The position numbers were made by a program, and so were the translations under genes. Positions 45,625 to 52,412 of a DNA stretch of 52,412 nt are shown here, piece after piece; positions within the stretch are counted from its first letter, which is position 1, and every line of letters starts with the position of its first letter. Below the pieces are notes generated by a model, which searched no databases, had not been told where the DNA came from, and saw only the letters and a list, made by a program, of their open reading frames with translations. The DNA is from Pirellula sp. (GTDB lineage: Bacteria; Planctomycetota; Planctomycetia; Pirellulales; Pirellulaceae): NCBI GenBank assembly GCA_021736575.1, contig JAIPFP010000007.1:1-52412 (forward strand), written 5' to 3'.

Positions 45625-46176
45625 ATGAGATACGAAATGGGCATCGTACGGTTAGCAATCTGTTCCATCGCATTTGTTGCTTTCGGAGTAATTGCACTTG
45701 TGATCGCACATCCGTACCTCGTCAAGATGGCATTTAGATCCCAAGCTGAAAAAGACTACCTCAGACATGTGAGCGAAGGGAAAACGGAAGTCTACGTCGC
45801 ATACCCTGAATTGATCGAAAGGATTGTCAAGGACAAACAATTTGCGGCAACAGTCACCACCGTGCATCTATTAGGACCTAAAGGTGAAAGCATGGATTTC
45901 GCATCGCTTCGAGAGTTGCCTAACCTTGCGACAGTCACGGTTGACTATTGCCACGAAGTTGAAACCGTCATTTCGACGCTCAACACATTGAAGGCCCTGA
46001 AAGAAGTGAGATTCTTCTTTTGTTTCCGTGAAGAGGTTATCCTTCAATCGTTAGATAACCCAAGCCTGTCCGAAATTGCGATTCATTCGCATAGTCCCTT
46101 TGCTAACGCCGATCAGTTAGTGCGTGAGACGATGGATCGATTGCCAAATTGCATGATTAAACTCACCAATGATTGA
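45625..46176 (+). CDS. membrane-anchored hypothetical protein with leucine-rich pattern
   Basis: A 183-aa protein. Residues ~8-30 form one membrane helix (LAICSIAFVAFGVIALVIA). The rest is probably outside the cytoplasm and shows a leucine-rich-repeat-like rhythm (LRELPNLATVTVDYC, LNTLKALKEVRFFFC, LDNPSLSEIAIHSH), too short and irregular to be certain. The last 8 nt overlap the next gene, a small membrane protein, so the two are translationally coupled. Function unknown. Confidence 0.6.
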   Translation: MRYEMGIVRLAICSIAFVAFGVIALVIAHPYLVKMAFRSQAEKDYLRHVSEGKTEVYVAYPELIERIVKDKQFAATVTTVHLLGPKGESMDFASLRELPNLATVTVDYCHEVETVISTLNTLKALKEVRFFFCFREEVILQSLDNPSLSEIAIHSHSPFANADQLVRETMDRLPNCMIKLTND

Positions 46177-46471
46177 CCAAGACCAACATCGCACGAAAAT
46201 AAATCCCTACCAACCAACATTGAGCGGGGCAACGAAACCGTTGAAAGGCATTCGATGGTTTCGTCGGTTTGCCATTCTGAATAGCGTTGTCTTGTTGGTT
46301 CCATTGGTTTGTGCCTTGGCTGCATATCTCGTTTTGTCAGCGAAAGGCATCTGGCTTAGCGGAGTGTCTGGAGTGATGGGAACGGAACTCGCAATCTTGC
46401 TAATCGCTTATTTTGCGATTCCAAATTCCATCATGGTCGCAATGTGGATGAGTTCTCGGCGTTCCTGCTAA
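46169..46471 (+). CDS. small membrane protein (100 aa)
   Basis: Starts MIDQDQHRTKINPYQP; the NPYQ motif near the start is frequent in small planctomycete membrane proteins. Two hydrophobic segments follow (FAILNSVVLLVPLVCALAAY and MGTELAILLIAYFAIPNSIM) and a basic tail. It overlaps the preceding gene. No function can be given. Confidence 0.6.
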   Translation: MIDQDQHRTKINPYQPTLSGATKPLKGIRWFRRFAILNSVVLLVPLVCALAAYLVLSAKGIWLSGVSGVMGTELAILLIAYFAIPNSIMVAMWMSSRRSC

Positions 46472-46525
46472 GTCTGAGATTTTGAGACATTGATGTTTGC
46501 CCCTGCAACGCCACAGTTTCTCCCT

Positions 46526-46586
46526 CGAAACGCCCCTGCAATCACACGGGTTTCACACCGAAACGCCACTGAGATCACACAGGCTT
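46526..46586. repeat. two imperfect 28-bp repeats, period 33
   Basis: CGAAACGCCCCTGCAATCAC at 46526 and CGAAACGCCACTGAGATCAC at 46559 continue to share about 23 of 28 bases. They lie in the 210-bp gap before the methyltransferase-like gene (46472-46681). The rest of that gap shows nothing clear. Confidence 0.6.
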
Positions 46587-46681
46587 GCCCTTGCACCTTC
46601 CCCATGAAGTGTCTCCTGATGCTTGAGAGATCGAGTAGAATCGCAGCCCTATCAATTCGGGATGGATTTTGGGATCGTTCA

Positions 46682-47281
46682 ATGGCATCAGAAACATACT
46701 TTCGTGCAGCGCTGGGAGTCATCATTTTGTTGACGACCTTTGTCACTGGATTCCATCGTTTCAAAGCCGCCCAATCTGGCGAAAAGATTTCTCGAAAAGA
46801 CGAGGGGTTCTTATTCGCCTTAATCCTTCGGTTGTCTGGTCTTGTCCTGTTTATCGTTACCATCGCCTATCTGATTGCTCCTGCATCGGTTCAATGGTCC
46901 ATGCTTCCTGTTCCAACATGGGTTAGATGGTTTGGGGTAATTACGGGCCTACTGAGTTCCCTATTGATGTATTGGACGCTGAGCAGCCTCGGAAAGAACT
47001 TAACGGACACCGTTGTGATTCGTAACAATGCGACACTTGTTACCGATGGTCCGTATCGCTGGGTTCGACATCCTTTTTATTTCACGACTGCCGTTGTGAT
47101 GGCTTCAGTTACGATCCTTACAGCGAACTGGCTAATCGGAATTGGTTGTGTCGTTGTACTTTCGATGCTTGCCATTCGAACACCAAAAGAAGAACAAGCA
47201 CTGATCGAACGCTTTGGACAACCGTACCTCGACTACATGGCTCGTACCGGACGGTTCATTCCAAGGATTACCCAGAAATGA
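46682..47281 (+). CDS. isoprenylcysteine carboxyl methyltransferase-like membrane protein
   Basis: A 199-aa integral membrane protein. The ATG at 46682 is preferred; the frame extends left through low-complexity repeats. It has four or five hydrophobic segments. The C-terminal signature TDGPYRWVRHPFYFT binds S-adenosylmethionine in the ICMT/PEMT superfamily, and EEQALIERFGQPYLDYMART is the usual closing motif. The substrate in bacteria is generally unknown; a small thiol or lipid amine is possible. The next gene overlaps by 4 nt (ATGA). Confidence 0.82.
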   Translation: MASETYFRAALGVIILLTTFVTGFHRFKAAQSGEKISRKDEGFLFALILRLSGLVLFIVTIAYLIAPASVQWSMLPVPTWVRWFGVITGLLSSLLMYWTLSSLGKNLTDTVVIRNNATLVTDGPYRWVRHPFYFTTAVVMASVTILTANWLIGIGCVVVLSMLAIRTPKEEQALIERFGQPYLDYMARTGRFIPRITQK

Positions 47282-47739
47282 AAAAGCAATCAAACACCGA
47301 AAAATCGCTTTCACTACAAATCATTTTGGTGGCCCCACCGCCTGGAGTGGACTTTGGCATTCAAGAGGGCAAAGGCAATGATTACAAAACCATTGCTGTC
47401 CAGCGATCAAAGGCAGGCAACCTGACTCTCGAATGCACCATCAACGTCAAAGGCAATCGTTCTGATGGTCCGCCGAACTTTATTGGCCCAATCTCACAAG
47501 GTCCACCAAGCGGACGATTCATCTATATCGACATTGGAAAGTCGGCAGGGCAGTTTGATAGTTGTTGGCAGCGTCGAATCAAAATTCCATTGGAAACGAT
47601 CACTTGGGAAATGATCGACTCAGTGTTGGAAAAGCCGAAGCGTTTGTTACAGGCCACGATTCCTGGGACCGCCAAAGATGGCGGGCCAAGTTGTGCTACC
47701 ATGAAGCCAATTGATGGATGGAAGGTAGTGAAGGCGTGA
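47278..47739 (+). CDS. DUF5990-family protein
   Basis: A 153-aa protein. The start is the ATG at 47278, overlapping the methyltransferase stop. The body matches DUF5990: IILVAPPPGVDFGIQEGKG, NFIGPISQGPPSGRFIYIDI, RIKIPLETITW and GTAKDGGPSCAT. The family is uncharacterised, soluble and beta-rich. It is common in soil bacteria and frequently found among small accessory genes. No catalytic residues are evident. Confidence 0.78.
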   Translation: MKKQSNTEKSLSLQIILVAPPPGVDFGIQEGKGNDYKTIAVQRSKAGNLTLECTINVKGNRSDGPPNFIGPISQGPPSGRFIYIDIGKSAGQFDSCWQRRIKIPLETITWEMIDSVLEKPKRLLQATIPGTAKDGGPSCATMKPIDGWKVVKA

Positions 47740-47742
47740 GCA

Positions 47743-47880
47743 ATGAGTCTTAACTCAAATGAGCAAAAGTCGCCATTCACTGAAGAATTGGAAAACAGAT
47801 TTCTGTTCCAGGGTTCGCTGAATGGGTTATTGGGGGCGAAATTTGTGAAGCAAACTGGCAAACTGGGACGGTTTAGATGA
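47743..47880 (+). CDS. small ORF (45 aa) between two coupled genes
   Basis: MSLNSNEQKSPFTEELENRF... to GKLGRFR, 45 residues. It begins 3 nt after the DUF5990 stop and ends in an ATGA overlap with the next gene, which is the spacing of an operon member. AAGGCG upstream could serve as a weak ribosome site. No family recognised; it may be a stump. Confidence 0.4.
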   Translation: MSLNSNEQKSPFTEELENRFLFQGSLNGLLGAKFVKQTGKLGRFR

Positions 47881-48275
47881 CTGGAAACACAGATGGCCTC
47901 AGAACCCTTTCAAATTACTCAAAGCTGCCTTTGAATCGGATCAGGTATTTCCCGGAAGCCGATGAAACGATTATCGGTGGAATCGACCGAGGAATTCTTT
48001 TTCTAATGGCTTTCTGGAGCGGCCCTGCACTCAAAGCGTTCGCAAGAATCACTGAAGAGGTCTTACGGTTCGATACAAGCCATGTCCTTCAATTAGTGGC
48101 TGTTGATTTAGATGGATCGCCAGCATTATGGGAGATGCCAGAATTCCTGGGCCAAATCCAAGGTGCTGGAGAAACAGCCTGGGTTCGTAACGGCTCCATT
48201 GTTGCAACAAGTGGCCTGGGACTAAACATAGATTGTTTCGCTCCAAATACGATCATGCTACTGGAACTACTCTGA
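47877..48275 (+). CDS. hypothetical protein, thioredoxin-like fold suspected
   Basis: A 132-aa protein. The order ILFLMAFWSGPALKAF, then LQLVAVDLDGSPALWEMPEF, then GAGETAWVRNGSIV recalls a thioredoxin fold (strand, helix, strand, helix, then 'GxxxxWVxxGxI'). The Cys pair is absent, with FWSGPA in place of WCxxC, so no redox activity is expected. It is coupled to the preceding small ORF and to the next gene by overlaps. Confidence 0.55.
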   Translation: MTGNTDGLRTLSNYSKLPLNRIRYFPEADETIIGGIDRGILFLMAFWSGPALKAFARITEEVLRFDTSHVLQLVAVDLDGSPALWEMPEFLGQIQGAGETAWVRNGSIVATSGLGLNIDCFAPNTIMLLELL

Positions 48276-48958
48276 TGAAATCACCCAATACTGCATCCTA
48301 CTTAGCACGATACCAAGATTCATTCGGCAAAGAAGGCACAACGATCATTAACGATGGCGAAGCGCTCACAATGATGCTCCGTGGAGTACGTTTTCGTGGA
48401 AACGACTTTGATCGATTTGAGCCAAAGGATTATGTTGATCCATCCAAATTATCATCATTCAAGTTCCGACACGGAAAACTTTGTTATTGTATCATCGAAG
48501 CTGACATTCCGATTCTGGTCGTGACGCCAAGCCAAGTCTTGGATTGTCTGCTTACAATTTTTCTTGAATTAGGCGATCCGTTGCCTACTGGCCAAATGAA
48601 CCAAGAACGGCTCAAACTCTGCCTGAAAGTTAATCAGGAGACCTACTCTTCGGAAGGTAATACAGGCTGGTTCGAGGGTGAGATGTTGAACTTACAAAGC
48701 AAATTGCCGCCCGGCACATTCATGAAGTCGTGTATCAATTGTGCGTTCTCGGATTACAGTCCCTACGGTCATGGTTTGTTCGGCAATATGATCTGCTTTC
48801 GAGAGAATAAGGTCGGCTATCTTGCTCTCCCTTTGGGTGAGGACTTCGACAAAGACGACTATTTTGACGTGATGGATACCGTCTCTGAAATGGTTCAGGA
48901 AACTCATCTTTGCCAGGAGTTTGAGCGGCGTGTACCTGGGACGGGGTATCGTGGTTGA
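48275..48958 (+). CDS. DUF6304-like protein
   Basis: A 227-aa soluble protein. The ATG at 48275 overlaps the previous stop (TGATG). The stretches LCYCIIEADIPILVV and CINCAFSDYSPYGHGLFGNM resemble DUF6304, a family known mainly from actinobacteria; I am moderately sure. The two closely spaced Cys residues may bind metal. Function is unknown. Last gene of the coupled set that starts with the methyltransferase. Confidence 0.55.
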   Translation: MKSPNTASYLARYQDSFGKEGTTIINDGEALTMMLRGVRFRGNDFDRFEPKDYVDPSKLSSFKFRHGKLCYCIIEADIPILVVTPSQVLDCLLTIFLELGDPLPTGQMNQERLKLCLKVNQETYSSEGNTGWFEGEMLNLQSKLPPGTFMKSCINCAFSDYSPYGHGLFGNMICFRENKVGYLALPLGEDFDKDDYFDVMDTVSEMVQETHLCQEFERRVPGTGYRG

Positions 48959-49085
48959 TCGAAAGTTTGTGAATGTTCCAACTTCGCAGAAGTCGCTATA
49001 ATTCATCTGCTGGGCTATTGCCAAGGTTCCTTCTAAATCGAAAATCTACTTTGGCAGCTTCCCCAGCTTTTTTTATGGATTGATT

Positions 49086-51194
49086 ATGAATTCAGTTGGT
49101 CAGTCGCTCTTTCTTCAAAAGTCCCTCAAGGTCGTTGTACCAATAGGAAACAACGAGCCTTCTCTTCGACGTGTTAGCACGGTTGCGAGAAACCTGCAAT
49201 CGCTTGGCTTTGGTCTGAGTTCGGCCTTGCTCGCACGTCTTTCGAGTCTATCGGAAGAATCTGTTGTTGAATGGTATGAGGAAGTGGTGCCAACCCTGAA
49301 AAAGATGGTTGGATCGCATCGAACCTTCATGCCGATGTATCCAAACTTCCCAAAGCAGGTGATGAGTGCCTCCGAAGCTGAGGTGTTCTTCAATGCAATG
49401 ACAGACTACTACGGGTTCATGCTGTCCGACATGCACAACGACCCAACACTTGTCGTCTTGCCAAACTATGAAAAAGAGCTAAGACCATTTCTGAATGAAC
49501 TGCATGAATTACGATGGATTGAATTGGGGACGGAGGAAGAGTTCGACAGAGTTTTCACTCGCTTACTTGCTTCAAATGGCTCTTTATCCGCAACAGACAA
49601 AGAGATAGTTCAATGGTTCGCAGTCAATCGAGATGTTGGTAACCTTCTCCCTCAAGTTATCCCGCAGAAAGAAACGCTGGCGTGTCTTGTCGCAAAGTTA
49701 TCTGATCCTGCATGTCTTGTTCCTTTGCTAAAGACTGCCACCGACGTTCTCCGAGTTGCAGTTGCAATGTCCGATGGTGACGTTTCGCTTGCTGAACCAA
49801 CAAAGTTCCGGAACTTGACGAAGAAGGAGCGGCGATTTTTACTTGAGTGTTTGGAGAATTGCGGTTCTTCAATGACCGAAGATATGCTTCGTTGGAAGGG
49901 CAGATGGATTCGACTTGGAGAACGATTGCATCCTGGCGACTATAAGAGTCGTTTCCCTCGGTCACTTGCTGCGTTTGACGTTTTGCGAAGCGGCTATCCA
50001 TATGCAACCTTCAATTCTCTGATCGAAGCCGCCTTCATCGCCAAAAAATCCGACCAAGCCCTCGATATCTTGATTCAACGTCCTGGAGATTTTGCTCGAC
50101 GTTTGGACCATGCATTGCGCACACTGGACAAGCCCGACGAAGTTGCCACTGTTTTCTTGAAAATTGCGTCAAAGGTGTCAACGCCCGTACTACTACAACT
50201 TTGGCATCATTTCTCGACTAGAAATGATGCGGCCATTCGTGCATTCTTTCCCAAAGGTAATGCAGCAAAGCTCCAAGTGAAAGAAGGTAGATTACCTCGA
50301 CTGCAAACAGAATTGGTTCAACATCTTGTGAATGGAATTCGAGATGTACTCGTTGAGCGATTCCGCCGTCTTCCGTCGCTTGGGAAAGTCCATATCGGTA
50401 AGAACCTTAAAGAACAGATCGTCCCATTTTCGCAAAGGTCAGCGAGTCGGGCGATTCAAACTGTTGCCCGTGGTTCGAGCTTCGACCTTCCGATAGGGCA
50501 GACAATCCGATTCTTCTGTTGGTGGAAAAATTTGGAGAAACAGGATTCTGGCGATGGCCGTGTTGACATTGATTTGTCTGCATCAATGTTTGACTCTGAT
50601 TGGCAATATGTCGCAGATGTTTCGTACTACAATTTGCGACAAGGCAGATGCTACCATAGTGGCGACATAACTTCAGCGCCAAACGGGGCCTGCGAATTCA
50701 TCGACATGGATTTGCCGTTCGTCTTGGAATCAAATGCTCGGTATATCGTCATGAGTATCATGTGTTTTACAGGGCAGAGTTTTCTCGCTTTGCCAGAGTG
50801 CTTCGGCGGTTGGATGATGCGTCAAAGACCGGAATCTGGCGAGATTTTTGACCCCCGTACAGTAAAGGACAAGGTAGACATTACAGGTTCAACAAGAACC
50901 TGTGTGCCTGTAATCGTTGATGTCCAAGATCGCAAAGTGTACTGGGCGGACTTGGCCCTCAAAGGACGAGGCCAAATCAACAATGCTGCCAGGAACTCGG
51001 TTGGAATGAGTCAAATCGGTAAGGTGATGGTGGCCCTAAACAAACCATCGCTATTCGACCTGTTCTTGATGCACGCAGAGGGCCGTGGGACATTGGTAGA
51101 CGATGAAGCACAAGCAGACACGATATTCGATGTGTTTAGCGGAACAGTCACGGCCTTCGACACCGACAAGATATTGAGCGAATTTTTGGCATAG
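49086..51194 (+). CDS. large TerD-related protein (702 aa)
   Basis: The ATG at 49086 is taken; a TTG two codons earlier is possible. The first ~480 residues are helical. The last ~220 include FFCWWKNL, RVDIDLSASMFDSDW, YYNLRQGRCYHSGDIT and GACEFIDMDL, the ordered signature of a TerD-like calcium-binding beta-sandwich. The whole resembles the large MXAN_6230/SCO0854-type proteins of myxobacteria and streptomycetes, but the N-terminal RING-like Cys/His cluster those carry is not present here. TerD proteins take part in stress, tellurite and phage-resistance phenotypes; the role of this subgroup is unknown. It stands alone, 127 bp after the preceding gene. Confidence 0.7.
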   Translation: MNSVGQSLFLQKSLKVVVPIGNNEPSLRRVSTVARNLQSLGFGLSSALLARLSSLSEESVVEWYEEVVPTLKKMVGSHRTFMPMYPNFPKQVMSASEAEVFFNAMTDYYGFMLSDMHNDPTLVVLPNYEKELRPFLNELHELRWIELGTEEEFDRVFTRLLASNGSLSATDKEIVQWFAVNRDVGNLLPQVIPQKETLACLVAKLSDPACLVPLLKTATDVLRVAVAMSDGDVSLAEPTKFRNLTKKERRFLLECLENCGSSMTEDMLRWKGRWIRLGERLHPGDYKSRFPRSLAAFDVLRSGYPYATFNSLIEAAFIAKKSDQALDILIQRPGDFARRLDHALRTLDKPDEVATVFLKIASKVSTPVLLQLWHHFSTRNDAAIRAFFPKGNAAKLQVKEGRLPRLQTELVQHLVNGIRDVLVERFRRLPSLGKVHIGKNLKEQIVPFSQRSASRAIQTVARGSSFDLPIGQTIRFFCWWKNLEKQDSGDGRVDIDLSASMFDSDWQYVADVSYYNLRQGRCYHSGDITSAPNGACEFIDMDLPFVLESNARYIVMSIMCFTGQSFLALPECFGGWMMRQRPESGEIFDPRTVKDKVDITGSTRTCVPVIVDVQDRKVYWADLALKGRGQINNAARNSVGMSQIGKVMVALNKPSLFDLFLMHAEGRGTLVDDEAQADTIFDVFSGTVTAFDTDKILSEFLA

Positions 51195-51331
51195 AGTACT
51201 TCGCAATTTTCGGCAACGACCTGTTTGTTCCGAAGTCGTGGCAGGATCGGCTTGAGTCCTGCGTCGTGCTTTCTGGCGATGATTGGAATCGATTGAGCGA
51301 CCATAACCCTGTGATTGCTCAATTCCGGTAA
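51194..51331 (+). pseudogene. C-terminal stump of an endonuclease/exonuclease/phosphatase-family gene
   Basis: One frame reads EYFAIFGNDLFVPKSWQDRL and ends WNRLSDHNPVIAQFR-stop. SDHNPV is the catalytic-His motif closing DNase I-like (EEP) proteins. No start or other motif is present, so only the last ~45 codons survive, directly abutting the TerD-related gene. Confidence 0.6.
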
Positions 51332-51390
51332 AATTTGAATTGAATACCTAGATTTTAGAACGTCTCTCCCCGCACTCCCTTAGTAGCGAA

Positions 51391-51498
51391 ATGGCCAGAC
51401 AACAACCTCGTATTAAACTCCCTCCCGTTGCCACGAAAATGTACGAACTTTATGTGCGATTCTCGGAAAACCTACACACTAGCCAAAGCCCCTTATGA
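51391..51498 (+). CDS. short ORF (35 aa)
   Basis: MARQQPRIKLPPVATKMYEL... encodes 35 residues and ends in an ATGA overlap with a possible upstream start of the next gene. No ribosome site is evident and no family is recognised. It may be a stump of a longer gene. Confidence 0.3.
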   Translation: MARQQPRIKLPPVATKMYELYVRFSENLHTSQSPL

Positions 51499-51548
51499 AA
51501 AGTGCGTGGAGTTATTCAAGAAAACTCGGAGCAATTGAAACCAAAAAC

Positions 51549-52013
51549 ATGACCGACGGACCAGCGATTCCAAGATACTCCCACATACAAAAAGCCCCGC
51601 TCTGCTTATTGATCTACGCCCTTGCCGTACTGTTTGTGGCGTTGGGTTGGTTTGTTCGAGATGCACCGCCAATTCCATGGCTGTTCCCGCCTATCGGATT
51701 ATTGATGTTGGTTCTCGCAGCCTCGATTCATCACCTTTCGGTTGTCGATCAAGGCGATAAAATGGCAGTCTCCTTCGGTCCTATGCCATTGATGCGGACG
51801 ACGATACCGTATTGCGAAATCAAAAGCGTTGAAAGGGGTCGCACATTACTGCTCGATGGATGGGGCATCCACATGAGTATCCGTGGCGGCTGGGTCTGGA
51901 ACATTTGGGGGCGGGATTGCGTGGTAATCCATCTAAAAAGCGGAGTGATTCGGATCGGTACAGACGATGCCGAAAATCTTGCTAATTTTCTAATGCAGAG
52001 GATCGGAAATTGA
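51549..52013 (+). CDS. membrane protein with PH-like domain
   Basis: A 154-aa protein from the ATG at 51549; an ATG at 51495 would add 18 residues, and the ribosome sites do not settle it. Two hydrophobic segments (LCLLIYALAVLFVALGWF and LFPPIGLLMLVLAASI) are followed by a beta-rich domain with SVVDQGDKMAVSFGP and IRIGTDDAENLANFL. This is the layout of bacterial PH-domain membrane proteins. Its C terminus recurs as a stump at 44233. Function unknown. Confidence 0.65.
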   Translation: MTDGPAIPRYSHIQKAPLCLLIYALAVLFVALGWFVRDAPPIPWLFPPIGLLMLVLAASIHHLSVVDQGDKMAVSFGPMPLMRTTIPYCEIKSVERGRTLLLDGWGIHMSIRGGWVWNIWGRDCVVIHLKSGVIRIGTDDAENLANFLMQRIGN

Positions 52014-52202
52014 CCTCCAACCAAGACCAGGCGTCGATCATAACTTGGGCAGTCAGGTTGGCTAGCATAGTCAGACGGCGCGAGTACGGCGGGCCTCGAT
52101 TAGCCATAAAACATAACAAATCCCCAAGGCAAGCCTGGGGTGATTCGAATCTCGCCGCGTCGTCGGCTTAGACGCAATGAAAACAAAAAGGATGCGAGCC
52201 CA
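52014..52202. other. intergenic region with a hairpin
   Basis: No gene. A hairpin CCCCAAGGC-AA-GCCTGGGG (about 52122-52140) is enclosed by imperfect arms GACGGCGCGAG (52074) and CTCGCCGCGTC (52151). It may be a terminator-like or regulatory structure before the reductase gene. An AAGGA box lies about 10-15 nt before that gene's ATG. Confidence 0.4.
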
Positions 52203-52412
52203 ATGACATCGATTCTACCCAACATTCTTTACGGCACATCTTGGAAAGAAGATCGCACGCGAGAGCTTGTTCAGCTAGCCATCGAACAGGGATTTCGCGG
52301 AATCGATACTGCCAATCAACGCAAACACTACCATGAAGCGGGTGTGGGGGAAGCGATTCAGGACGCGATCGAGAAGGATTTGGTAACCCGCGATGATCTC
52401 TTTTTGCAGACG
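52203..52412 (+). CDS. aldo/keto reductase, N-terminal part (cut by window edge)
   Basis: The first 70 codons read MTSILPNILYGTSWKEDRTR, then EQGFRGIDTANQRKHYHEAG and DLVTRDDLFLQT. GIDTAN carries the conserved Asp, and the position of the catalytic Tyr corresponds to HYHEAGVGEA. This is the start of an NAD(P)H-dependent (alpha/beta)8 reductase acting on aldehydes or ketones. The ATG fits the family start and has an AAGGA upstream. The gene continues past the right edge. Confidence 0.85.
   Translation, partial: MTSILPNILYGTSWKEDRTRELVQLAIEQGFRGIDTANQRKHYHEAGVGEAIQDAIEKDLVTRDDLFLQT

Noticed and set aside
45549..45737. 62-codon frame overlapping the 145-aa gene stop
   Set aside because: It runs through the start of the membrane-anchored protein in another frame and has low-quality composition.
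42600..49000. Integron cassette array
   Set aside because: The small genes share one strand, but I found no attC-like inverted sites between them, several are overlapped, and no integrase is present.
52141..52170. tRNA-like T-loop (GATTCGAATC)
   Set aside because: The flanking bases do not pair as a T-stem and no cloverleaf can be drawn upstream.

Overview
The window looks like a chromosomal segment of a planctomycete, probably of the Pirellula/Rhodopirellula kind. The evidence is family content. There is a giant protein with a planctomycete cytochrome-c domain, WD40-like repeats and DUF1549/DUF1553, followed by a DUF1501 protein with a twin-arginine signal. There is also a sorbosone-dehydrogenase-like protein with c-type heme motifs, several large secreted proteins of unknown role, and many short palindromic repeats between genes. 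This assignment rests on recognised families, not on a database search.

Layout. 0.3-4.7 kb: a tiny basic protein (minus), a HAD phosphatase, then tadA-tadB-tadC for a Tad/Flp-type secretion or pilus machine. 4.8-5.1 kb: a small unknown gene (minus). 5.4-14.7 kb: a tight five-gene operon of envelope proteins. It holds a DUF4175-like membrane protein, two secreted proteins, an alpha-toroid protein and a large repeat protein ending in a TlpA-like thioredoxin domain. 14.8-20.6 kb (minus): a PQQ-type dehydrogenase/cytochrome, a beta-propeller protein and a VWA protein. 20.6-28.1 kb: the cytochrome/DUF1549/DUF1553 and DUF1501 pair, bracketed by two copies of a ~120-bp palindromic repeat. 28.2-30.4 kb: a protein with two SGNH esterase domains.

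From about 30.4 to 52.0 kb the window is accessory DNA. Its core is a type I restriction-modification operon in the order hsdR-hsdS-[DUF4062 gene]-[AlbA_2/GHKL ATPase gene]-hsdM, joined by overlaps. Upstream lie two tandem Phd-like antitoxins, a PIN/VapC toxin cut by an in-frame TGA, a broken copy of the hsdS 3' end and a 20-nt copy of the hsdM start. Downstream lie a probable PD-(D/E)XK nuclease with a small partner, a truncated second nuclease-like gene, and a 594-bp non-coding palindromic element. That element has 16-bp terminal inverted repeats and a 9-bp target duplication.

Beyond it (43.5-52 kb) sits a patchwork of small genes, all on the plus strand, several of them chimeric or cut. 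They include a cupin/pRiA4b-ORF3 fusion, a DUF1653-cupin fusion, a zinc-ribbon stub, an isoprenylcysteine methyltransferase-like protein, a DUF5990 protein, a DUF6304-like protein and a 702-aa TerD-related protein. An aldo/keto reductase at the right edge looks like the return to ordinary chromosome. The most notable candidate system is the restriction-modification operon that carries a DUF4062 plus AlbA_2/GHKL pair between hsdS and hsdM.
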